Shown here piece after piece: positions 43,740 to 50,979 of a DNA stretch of 64,000 bases. Made by a program: the position numbers and the translations under genes. Position 1 is the first letter of the stretch. Each line of letters begins with the position of its first letter. Source of the DNA: XN24 sp047921395 (GTDB lineage: Bacteria > Pseudomonadota > Gammaproteobacteria > Steroidobacterales > XN24); assembly GCA_047921395.1 (NCBI GenBank), contig JBLRWH010000003.1, positions 16,031 to 80,030 of the forward strand, read 5' to 3'. Under the pieces are notes generated by a model. That model searched no databases, was not told the DNA's origin, and saw only the letters and a program-made list of their open reading frames with translations.

Positions 43740-44085
43740 AGACTACCATGCCGTGGCCGCCGCCGGACCACGGCCGCGTTCCCCGGACATGATGGCCCGT
43801 GGCCGCGCCACGGCAGGGTTCCCCGCGCTCGGTCACTTGAAATCTCACGCGGTGAACCCTGCCATGTCCCGGCCACTGCACACCTGCCAGCACGGGCGCC
43901 CCGGCCTCAGCCTCACTGTGGGTGTTGCCGGAAGCGAGCCGAGGCGCCACCTCAAGCCGGGCGGCAGCGGCAGCGGGACGTCACAGGCCCGTTGAGCGAG
44001 ATAAGAGTTCCGAGCGAAACGGGCCTGTGACGGCGTGCTGCCGCGGTCAATCCGGAAGCCGGTGACAGCGCGCTGCCGCGGTCGC
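43740..44085. repeat. Palindrome-rich intergenic region
   Basis: About 345 bases without a convincing gene. It contains a 10-bp inverted repeat (GGCAGGGTTC 43812-43821, GAACCCTGCC 43854-43863), a perfect 14-bp inverted repeat (GTCACAGGCCCGTT 43980-43993, 44018-44031; 24-base spacer), and a 22-bp direct repeat (44027-44048 and 44062-44083, 20 of 22 identical). No T-runs follow the stems, so these are not simple terminators. They could be regulatory or REP-type sequences. Confidence 0.7.
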
Positions 44086-45141
44086 TCAGAACCCGGCCCG
44101 CGCTGCGTGCAGCTCCACCACGTCGCCATCCGCGACCGGGTGGTCGGCGCCGACCTGCTGGCCGTCGAACACGCCGCTGCCCCAGAGGCGGGCGAAGCGG
44201 AACGTCTCGGCGATGTCCTTGTGCACGAGGCGGGCGACATCCAGCACGGTCTCTCCGCGGCGAACCGTGAACGGCCGGTCCCGCTCGGGGTCCTTGCCCG
44301 GGGCTTTCGTGTAAACCCGCACGACCCCCAGTGCCTTGAACAGCCACGGCGCGAGCGCGCCGAGGCCTCGACCGGTCTCCGCGGAGACGCGCAGCGCCGG
44401 GAAGTCGACGCCGAGCAGCTCCTCCAGTACCGCGACCTCATCCGGATCCGGCGCCAGGTCGATCTTGTTGGCCAGCAGCAGGGTCGGCAGCCGGATGCGA
44501 AACGGGTCGTCCGCATCGTCCCCGGGCGAGCCGTCCCCGCCGGCGTGGCCGGTTTCAGTTTCCTGCCCGGGCCAGCCGGCCACCAGGCTGACCTTCTTCG
44601 CGGCCAGCGCGTCGAGGATGAACTGCACCTGCTCGACGCAGCCGGGATCCGACAGGTCCACGACCAGGAGCGCGGCGTCGCTCGTCTGCAGCGTGGAGGC
44701 GATCCAGGGCGGGCTGTGGTCCGCCGACATGGAGGGCAGGTCGACGAGCTGCAGGCCGATGTCTTCGTAGGGCAGCATGCCCGGCTCGGGAAACTGCGTC
44801 ATGAACGGTCCCGGGCCGGATTGCGCACGCGAGCCCGTGAGGCGCAGGTGCAGGGCGGACTTGCCGGCGTTCGGGGGACCGAGCAGCGCGATCTGCGCGG
44901 CGCCCTCGGGCCGGATCACGAGCGCGGGGCCGCTGCGCTGGCCGCCCTTCTTCGGCCCGGCGAGCTCCTCCGTCAGGTCCTTGATGCGGCTCTTGATATC
45001 GGCCTGCAGGTGCTCCGTGCCCTTGTGCTTGGGGATGGTGGACAGCATCTGCTTGAGGCAGTCCAGCCGGTCCTTCGGCTCGCGCGCCTTGCGGTAAGCC
45101 TCCTCGGCTTTCTTGTATTCTGGCGTGACGTTGGTGGGCAC
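44086..45141 (-). CDS. TGS-domain GTPase (Obg/DRG-related)
   Basis: A 351-residue translation-factor-class GTPase. The G1 loop is GPPNAGKS near residues 88-95, G4 is ANKID, G5 resembles VSAETG, and a TGS domain occupies the C-terminal ~80 residues (RPFTVRRGETVLDVARLVHKDI). The N-terminal ~70 residues are a helical hairpin (KKAEEAYRKAREP). G3 is unusual: DLPSMS where most relatives have DxxG. Ribosome-linked function is inferred from TGS. The DUF2189 gene upstream is only 9 bases away, so the two are co-transcribed. Confidence 0.83.
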   Translation of the reverse strand: MPTNVTPEYKKAEEAYRKAREPKDRLDCLKQMLSTIPKHKGTEHLQADIKSRIKDLTEELAGPKKGGQRSGPALVIRPEGAAQIALLGPPNAGKSALHLRLTGSRAQSGPGPFMTQFPEPGMLPYEDIGLQLVDLPSMSADHSPPWIASTLQTSDAALLVVDLSDPGCVEQVQFILDALAAKKVSLVAGWPGQETETGHAGGDGSPGDDADDPFRIRLPTLLLANKIDLAPDPDEVAVLEELLGVDFPALRVSAETGRGLGALAPWLFKALGVVRVYTKAPGKDPERDRPFTVRRGETVLDVARLVHKDIAETFRFARLWGSGVFDGQQVGADHPVADGDVVELHAARAGF

Positions 45142-45150
45142 GGCGCCGGC

Positions 45151-45945
45151 TCAGGGCTCGTGCGCGGGCCAGGCCGAGGCGTCGACGACGTCGCGATAGG
45201 CGTGCCAGGTCGCGTGGCCGAGCAGCGGGAACAGCACTGCGAGGCCCACGAACGCGGTCGCGAAGCCGATCCCCGTCAGCAGCACGATCAGCCCGAGCCA
45301 GGTGATCATCGCGGGCTTGTTGCGCAGGGTCGCATTGACGCTCGTGACCACGGCGGTGACGGTGTCCACCTTGCGGTCCATCAGCATGGGCAACGAGAAG
45401 GCGCTGGCGGAGAATGCGATTGCCGCGAAGATCGAGCCCACCGCCGAGCCGATCACGAGGAAGGTCACGAGCTGGCGCAGCTCGGGCTTCGACTCGACCG
45501 GGAAGAACACGTGGATCATCGAGCCGGCCCGCGCCCATACGAGGAAGATCACCAGCAGAATCAGCGCGAACACCATGCTGTCGCCGACCCGGAGGCGCGC
45601 CGCATCGAGGCTGCGGTCGAAGGTCGGCACGCGGCCGTGTTCCAGTTGCCAGCTGACGGCATACAGCGCGATCGCGAGCAGGGGGCCGAGGAACACGAAG
45701 CCCGACAGGAGCGACATCAGCACGATCCAGTTACCCAGCCAAAGCGCCAGGAGGCTGACCAGCCAGGACAGCCCGAGCACGAGCAGCCCCCAGCCGAGGC
45801 TCTGTCCGGGCGCTGTCTTCATGTCGCGCCAGCCGGCGGCGAGCCAGCGAAACGGCGCGGACGCCGGCACCCGCCTGCACGGCGCGACGAACGGCAGGGC
45901 GTCCTGCGCAGCTCCGGGCGCCGGTGATCGGTCGGGCTCATTCAT
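45151..45945 (-). CDS. DUF2189 integral membrane protein
   Basis: A 264-residue inner-membrane protein. After ~35 N-terminal residues rich in P and A, segments typical of DUF2189 appear (APFRWLAAGWRDM, PGQSLGWGLLVLGLSWLVSL) with about five or six hydrophobic helices. The function is unknown. ATG at 45945 gives MNEPDRS; a start ten codons upstream is possible. It is the first gene of a pair with the TGS GTPase. Confidence 0.8.
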   Translation of the reverse strand: MNEPDRSPAPGAAQDALPFVAPCRRVPASAPFRWLAAGWRDMKTAPGQSLGWGLLVLGLSWLVSLLALWLGNWIVLMSLLSGFVFLGPLLAIALYAVSWQLEHGRVPTFDRSLDAARLRVGDSMVFALILLVIFLVWARAGSMIHVFFPVESKPELRQLVTFLVIGSAVGSIFAAIAFSASAFSLPMLMDRKVDTVTAVVTSVNATLRNKPAMITWLGLIVLLTGIGFATAFVGLAVLFPLLGHATWHAYRDVVDASAWPAHEP

Positions 45946-46140
45946 CGCGTCCACCTGCAATACATACGGGCCCAAATCTATATCACATGGCGGGCATTGG
46001 ATAACCCAATGGTGCCGCGAAGGTGCGGGGCTGAGCGCGGCGCCGTTCAGCTTCGGTTCAGCGATCTCCCCTTAGCCTGTACTCGAGGCTGCCGGATCAC
46101 CCCGTGGGGGCGGTGGCGGCACACAATGAGGAGAACGGCT

Positions 46141-46743
46141 ATGAAGACCAACATGAAGCTCAAGCTGGCGATGGCAGGCCTGCTCGTGGCCGTGGCCGGC
46201 ACGGCGGCCGCCGACCCGGGCAAGCGGGGCGCCGGGGTGGATTACGCCCGGGTCGTGGACGTCGCCCCGATCGTGCAGCGGGTGCGGATCGCCACGCCGG
46301 CGCGCGAATGCTGGCAGGAAACCGAGTACCAGACCGTCCGCCACGAGACCCGCAGCTACGCGCCGGCGCAGCGCCGCGTCAACACCGCGGTGCCGACCAT
46401 CGCCGGCGGCATCATCGGTGGCGTCATCGGCCACCAGTTTGGCAGCGGCAGCGGCAAGGACGCGATGACCGCGGTCGGCGCCTTGGTGGGCGCCTCGATG
46501 GGCAACCGGGCCGCGTACAACCAGGCGCCGATCGCCTCGCCCGCCCGAGTGGAATACGAGGAAGTCCCGGTGACGGTGCAGCGCTGCCAGGAATCCACCA
46601 GCTACCGCGAGGAAGAGCGCATCGACGGTTACCGCGTGACCTACGTTTACGCCGGGCGCGAATACGTCACCACGATGGCCTCGCATCCGGGGACCAGCAT
46701 CCCGGTGCGCGTCACGGTGGTCCCGTCCCGGGGACGCCTGTAA
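46141..46743 (+). CDS. Glycine-zipper 2TM (17 kDa antigen-like) exported protein
   Basis: A 200-residue exported protein. A signal peptide (LKLAMAGLLVAVAGTAAA) is followed by a glycine-zipper segment (AGGIIGGVIGHQFGSGSGKD...GALVGASMGNR, residues ~80-115) typical of the Rick_17kDa_Anti family, which inserts in or lies on the outer membrane. The flanking parts hold single cysteines in RECWQE and VQRCQES. The ATG at 46141 follows GAGGAG. It precedes the PepSY/two-component genes but is separated by ~70 bases. Confidence 0.82.
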   Translation: MKTNMKLKLAMAGLLVAVAGTAAADPGKRGAGVDYARVVDVAPIVQRVRIATPARECWQETEYQTVRHETRSYAPAQRRVNTAVPTIAGGIIGGVIGHQFGSGSGKDAMTAVGALVGASMGNRAAYNQAPIASPARVEYEEVPVTVQRCQESTSYREEERIDGYRVTYVYAGREYVTTMASHPGTSIPVRVTVVPSRGRL

Positions 46744-46812
46744 CCCGGCGCTTGCATTCGCGGGGCGGGGATTCCACCCTTGTCGCGTCCAGCGAGACCG
46801 AGCCAGCCGCCC

Positions 46813-47139
46813 ATGCGCAATGCCCAAGCCCAGTGCCGTCATCGTCGTCGCCTTGCCCGGGGCGCGGTGACGGCATTGCTCTGCGCGGGGCTGATGCTCG
46901 GGGGTCTGACGATCGCCACGCCGCCGGCCGTCGCCGCAACGGCGCGCGTCGCGCAGGCGGACAACGGCATCAGCCTGGCGGAAGCCACGCGAATGGTGCG
47001 CGACCGGACGGGTGGGCAGGTGCTGCGCGCGGAGACCAAGCGCGACAAGGGCCGCACCGTGCACCGGATTCGCGTCCTGACCGAGGACGGGCGCGTGCAG
47101 ACCTGGCACGTCGACGCCGAGACCGGGCGAATCTACTGA
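46813..47139 (+). CDS. PepSY-domain exported protein
   Basis: A 108-residue protein with an arginine-rich n-region, a hydrophobic signal segment (AVTALLCAGLMLGGLTIA) and a PepSY domain (ISLAEATRMVRDRTGGQVLRA, HRIRVLTEDGRVQTWHVDA). PepSY proteins are often encoded with PhoP/PhoQ-like systems and may modulate the sensor or block proteases. ATG at 46813 is chosen over an upstream TTG because it keeps a standard signal peptide. The response regulator starts ~55 bases downstream. Confidence 0.8.
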   Translation: MRNAQAQCRHRRRLARGAVTALLCAGLMLGGLTIATPPAVAATARVAQADNGISLAEATRMVRDRTGGQVLRAETKRDKGRTVHRIRVLTEDGRVQTWHVDAETGRIY

Positions 47140-47193
47140 GCCGGTTTCGCGCGCCCGGCGGGCGCGAATCGCGGCGATATGGGAGCGAGCACG

Positions 47194-47880
47194 ATGCGCG
47201 CACTGCTGGTCGAGGATGACGATACCTTACGCCAGGGCCTGGCCGCCGCGATGCGCGCCGCCGGCTGGCAGGTAGACGAGGCCGCTGACGGCCGCGAGGG
47301 CCTGTACCTGGCGGAAGAGATGGCGCCGGACGTGGCCGTGGTCGATCTCGGCCTGCCGCAGATGTCGGGCATGGAGCTGATCGCCGCGTTGCGTGCGGAC
47401 AAGCGCGACCTGCCGGTGCTGATCCTGACCGCGCGCGATCGCTGGCAGGACAAGGTGGCGGGTCTCAAGGCCGGCGCCGACGATTACATGGTCAAGCCCT
47501 TCCACACCGAGGAGCTGCTGGCGCGGCTGGAGGCGCTGGTGCGGCGCTCGGCCGGGTGGGCCCAGCCGGTGCTGGATTTCGGGGTCCTCCGCTTCGAGCC
47601 CGCGGCGCAGCGGGTCGAGCTGGAGGGCGAGCCGGTGGAGCTGACGAGCTTCGAATACCGCTTGCTGGAATACCTGGTGCTGCGCGCCGGCCAGGTCGTG
47701 TCGCGCAGCGAACTCATCGAGCGCCTGTACGACCAGGATTACGACCGCGACAGCAATACCATCGAGGTCTTCGTCGGCCGGCTGCGCCGCAAGCTGGATC
47801 CCGAGGGCACGCTGAAGCCCATCGAGACCCTGCGTGGCCGCGGCTATCGATTCGCTTTAACGCCCGTGGGCAAGGACTGA
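47194..47880 (+). CDS. OmpR-family response regulator
   Basis: A 228-residue two-component regulator. The receiver has the acidic pocket EDDD (residues 7-10), phospho-acceptor Asp51 (AVVDLGLPQMSG) and Lys in MVKPFH. The C-terminal winged helix has VELTSFEYRLLEYLV and VGRLRRKLDPEGTLKPIET. It resembles QseB/PhoP-type regulators. ATG at 47194 is the family start. The cognate kinase gene begins 7 bases after its stop, so one operon with the PepSY gene is likely. Confidence 0.93.
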   Translation: MRALLVEDDDTLRQGLAAAMRAAGWQVDEAADGREGLYLAEEMAPDVAVVDLGLPQMSGMELIAALRADKRDLPVLILTARDRWQDKVAGLKAGADDYMVKPFHTEELLARLEALVRRSAGWAQPVLDFGVLRFEPAAQRVELEGEPVELTSFEYRLLEYLVLRAGQVVSRSELIERLYDQDYDRDSNTIEVFVGRLRRKLDPEGTLKPIETLRGRGYRFALTPVGKD

Positions 47881-47887
47881 TCGCCGG

Positions 47888-49252
47888 GTGGCGACGCACT
47901 CCCTGCGCCGGCGCGTCCTGCTCAGCCTCGCCATCGCGCTGCTGGTGTTCTTCGGCGCCACGGTCGCCGTGCTCGAATGGAGTCTCGGGGGCAGCCTGGC
48001 GCGGGCGCGCGATGAAGTGCTCGACGCCCAGTTGATGGCCCTGATCGCCGCCGCAGAGCCGGTGGAGGCAACGCACAGCCTGGACCTGCCCGAGCCTCCC
48101 GACGGCCGCATGCTGAGCCCCGACGCCGGCCTGCACGCCGAGATTCGCGACGCGCACGGCCAGGTCGTCTGGCGCTCGCCGTCCGCCCTGGGGCTCGAGT
48201 TCGAGCTGCCGCCCGCGGGCGGGCCGGGCGCGCGCGGCCGGTGGACGCAGGCGGAGCGGGACGGTCCGGGGCTCGCGCTGAGCAGCATGACGATCGCGTG
48301 GGAATTCGAGGACGGCGTGACCGAGTCGTTTCGCTTCATCGTGGCGCAGAGCCTGGAGCCCTGGCGCGCGCAGCAGCGTGCCTTCCGCCTCGGTCTCGTC
48401 GGCTGGTTCGGCGCCCTCGCGGTCGCCATGCTGATGATCCTGGCGTTCGTCCTCCGCCTGGTGATGCGCCCGCTGGGAAGCATCGAGCGGGAGATTCGCG
48501 AAATGGAGACGGCGCAGCGCGAGCAGCTGTCCGCCGACTGGCCCGAGGAGCTGCGCGGCGTGGCGGCCAACCTGAATGCCCTGCTGCGACGGGAGCGGGG
48601 ACGGCAGCGTCGTTACCAGGAGGGCCTCGCGAATCTCGCCCACAGCCTGAAGACGCCGCTGGCGGCCGTGCACACGCTTCTTCCGGAGGCCGGCGAGGGC
48701 GCACCGGAGCGGGCCGGCAGGATCCGCGCGGAGCTGGCCCGCATGGAACGGATCATCGGCTGGCAGCTGCGGCGCGCCGCGGCCGTGGGCGCGGCCGGCG
48801 GCGTGGGCATCGCGCCAGTGGCCGTCGCGCCGGTGGCGAGCGACCTTGCGGCGACGCTGGACAAGGTCTACCCCGACCGCGGCATCAGCTGCGAGCTGGA
48901 GATCCCGGCCTCCGCACGATTCCGCGGCGACGAGGGCGATCTTCAGGAGATGCTGGGCAACCTGCTGGACAACGCCTGGAAATACGGCCGCAGCCGGGTC
49001 CGCTGCAGTGCGGCCGGCGCGTCTCCCGGAACCATCGTGCTGCGCGTCGAGGACGACGGCCAGGGGCTCGATCCGGAGCGCGCCAACGAGGCCATGGCCC
49101 GCGGCGCGCGCCTCGACGAGAGCCATCCCGGCCAGGGCATCGGCCTGGCGGTCGTCAGTGAGCTGGTCACCGCGTACGGCGGAGACATTGCCTTCGAGGC
49201 GTCGGGGCTCGGCGGGACCACCGTCACACTGACGCTACCGGGTGCCGCCTAG
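47888..49252 (+). CDS. Two-component sensor histidine kinase
   Basis: A 454-residue inner-membrane kinase. TM1 is at residues ~9-30, a ~130-residue periplasmic sensor follows, and TM2 is near ~170-195. The H box is NLAHSLKTPLAAVH with the phospho-accepting His; N box MLGNLLDNAWKYG; G1 VEDDGQGL; G2 GQGIGLAVVSEL. The HSLKTPL form is PhoQ-like. The signal may be divalent cations or cationic peptides as in PhoQ, but the sensor sequence is not similar enough to say. It starts with GTG. Confidence 0.92.
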   Translation: MATHSLRRRVLLSLAIALLVFFGATVAVLEWSLGGSLARARDEVLDAQLMALIAAAEPVEATHSLDLPEPPDGRMLSPDAGLHAEIRDAHGQVVWRSPSALGLEFELPPAGGPGARGRWTQAERDGPGLALSSMTIAWEFEDGVTESFRFIVAQSLEPWRAQQRAFRLGLVGWFGALAVAMLMILAFVLRLVMRPLGSIEREIREMETAQREQLSADWPEELRGVAANLNALLRRERGRQRRYQEGLANLAHSLKTPLAAVHTLLPEAGEGAPERAGRIRAELARMERIIGWQLRRAAAVGAAGGVGIAPVAVAPVASDLAATLDKVYPDRGISCELEIPASARFRGDEGDLQEMLGNLLDNAWKYGRSRVRCSAAGASPGTIVLRVEDDGQGLDPERANEAMARGARLDESHPGQGIGLAVVSELVTAYGGDIAFEASGLGGTTVTLTLPGAA

Positions 49253-49260
49253 GCCGGTCC

Positions 49261-49503
49261 TCAGCGTTTACGGGAGGCCGTGCTCTTCGGGGCGGCTTTC
49301 TTTGCGGCTGTCCTGGCATCGGATTGCTCGTCGATCATCTCGATGAGCTGCCGCCACGAGTAGCGGCGCGAGGGTTCTTTCGCGTTCTTGCGGAAGTAGT
49401 AAAGGCTGCCCGCCGAGATCAGGAAGCGGCCTCGCAGGTTGTCTTCGCTGTCGGTGACCTTGACTACGATATCCAGGCCGGCCTTGCGCGGAGTCTTTGC
49501 CAT
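49261..49503 (-). CDS. Small basic protein of unknown function
   Basis: An 80-residue protein. Residues 1-55 may form a small beta-rich domain (LDIVVKVTDSEDNLRGRFL...SLYYFRKN); the last ~20 residues are rich in K, A, S and R (ARTAAKKAAPKSTASRKR), like the AlgP-type tail seen elsewhere in the window. It converges on the histidine kinase gene 8 bases away. A ribosome-binding site (AAAGGAGC) precedes the ATG, which supports a real gene. I do not recognise a family. Confidence 0.6.
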   Translation of the reverse strand: MAKTPRKAGLDIVVKVTDSEDNLRGRFLISAGSLYYFRKNAKEPSRRYSWRQLIEMIDEQSDARTAAKKAAPKSTASRKR

Positions 49504-49612
49504 CCGGTGCTCCTTTCAGGTTCTTGCCGCCGCGTGTCGCGGCCCCGCAACGCTCAAGCCTAACCGATGCGCCCCAACTCGGCACGCGCCGCGGGCCGCG
49601 AGTACCTCGGAC

Positions 49613-50278
49613 TCATTGGCGTCGCAGCGCGCGTGTCCAGGCGGCGAGGCGCAGTTGTGCGGGTAACGGGTGCTCGAGCGACCCCAGCTCGGCGAGCATC
49701 GCGTCCAGGTCCTGCGCCTCGTCGACGTCGGTGAGTTCGGGCAGGAGCCGCCACTCCCCGAGGTGCGCCATTGCGTCCCGGAAACCGAGCGCCGTATCCG
49801 CCCGCCCGCAGGGCGCGCGCAGCCAGTCGGACGGCGCCGGGTCGCGGTTGGCGCCGAGCAGCCAGAAGCCGCCGTCGCGCGCCTGACCCATCACGAGGCG
49901 CGGCGCTCCTGAGGTCAGCCAGCCCGCCGCCTCGGCGAGCCGGGAGGGCTCGAGTTGCGGCGTGTCGGCGCCCAGCAGCAGCACGAAGTCGTGTCGCTGG
50001 AGCAGCGTGGCATGCACCTGGCCCATGCGTTCGCCCAGCTCGCCTTCACCCTGGCCGATCAACGACAGCCCCGGCCAGGCGGACGCCGCACTCGCGACAG
50101 GCTCCGCGACCGCCCAGTAGGTGGTCAGCTCGGGGACCCAGGCCAGCGCCTCCGCCACGGCCTCGGCGGCGAGCCGGTACCAGTGCTCGGCGGCCGCCTG
50201 GCCGATCCCGGCGGCGAGGCGCGTCTTGAGCGGCGACAGGCCGGGTGTCTTGACGAAGACCGCGGCCGCCCCGTTCAT
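49613..50278 (-). CDS. TIGR04282/DUF2064 glycosyltransferase-like protein
   Basis: A 221-residue nucleotidyl/glycosyltransferase-fold protein. The nucleotide-binding start is AVFVKTPGLSPLKTRLA, and LLLGADTPQL gives the DxD-like metal site. TIGR04282 is named for its association with radical-SAM/selenodomain proteins, together with TIGR04283, which overlaps it here by 4 bases (ATGA). The pair occurs in many bacteria; the radical-SAM partner (ArsS-like) is absent from this window. The acceptor is unknown. Confidence 0.85.
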   Translation of the reverse strand: MNGAAAVFVKTPGLSPLKTRLAAGIGQAAAEHWYRLAAEAVAEALAWVPELTTYWAVAEPVASAASAWPGLSLIGQGEGELGERMGQVHATLLQRHDFVLLLGADTPQLEPSRLAEAAGWLTSGAPRLVMGQARDGGFWLLGANRDPAPSDWLRAPCGRADTALGFRDAMAHLGEWRLLPELTDVDEAQDLDAMLAELGSLEHPLPAQLRLAAWTRALRRQ

Positions 50279-50979
50279 CTTGGCTCGCTTTCGGCGCCGG
50301 GCGACGCGCCGGCAAAGCGGCGCGCCTGCGAGATCGTGAGCCGGCCATGCTCCAGGGTGGTGCGCAGCCAGCCATGCTCGGCATAGCGGCGCGCACTGGT
50401 GCGCAGCGGCGCGCGCAGGGGCATGAGCGGTATGCCCGCGCGCCGCGCGGCCCAGACCAGCGCGTGATCCTCGCCGGCGGTGAGCGACTCGTCGAAGCCG
50501 CCGAGTGACCGGAACAGCGCCCCCGGCAGGATCAGCCCCTGGTCGCCGAAGGGCAGGCGCAGCCAGCGGCTGCGCAGCCACGCGCCCAGGGCGTTGAGCC
50601 GCGCGAGCCGGGGTCCGTCGTCCAGGAAGCGCAGGTCGAAATAGCCGAGCGCCGCGGTGCCCGCAAAGCGCAGCGCCGCCGCCACGCTCCGCGCGGGCAG
50701 GCGCGAGTCGGCGTGCAGGAACCAGAGGGTCGTCCCGCCGGCCGCCGCGGCGCCGGCATTCTGCTGGCGCGCGCGTCCCGCGGGCGCCTCCAGCCAGCGT
50801 GCCGGTACGCACAGCCCGTAGTCCCCGGCCGCGAAGTCCGTGGGCCCATCGCCCGGCGTGGCCACGAGCAGGATCTCGGCATCCGCGTCCAGCACGGCGA
50901 GATCGCCGAGCAGTGCACGCCAGGCCGGATCTCCCGGCCCGACCGGGATGATCACCGAGAGCTTCAGCCCCGCCGCCAT
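50275..50979 (-). CDS. TIGR04283 family-2 glycosyltransferase
   Basis: A 234-residue GT2-fold protein. Typical segments are LKLSVIIPVGPGDP, GRARQQNAGAAAAGGTTLWFLHADSRLP (with the HAD metal site) and FGDQGLILPGALFRSLGGFDE. It is the usual partner of the TIGR04282 protein encoded next, with overlapping stop and start. Its own start ATG (50979) lies 16 bases inside the flavoprotein gene, so the three genes form one translational unit. Confidence 0.87.
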   Translation of the reverse strand: MAAGLKLSVIIPVGPGDPAWRALLGDLAVLDADAEILLVATPGDGPTDFAAGDYGLCVPARWLEAPAGRARQQNAGAAAAGGTTLWFLHADSRLPARSVAAALRFAGTAALGYFDLRFLDDGPRLARLNALGAWLRSRWLRLPFGDQGLILPGALFRSLGGFDESLTAGEDHALVWAARRAGIPLMPLRAPLRTSARRYAEHGWLRTTLEHGRLTISQARRFAGASPGAESEPR

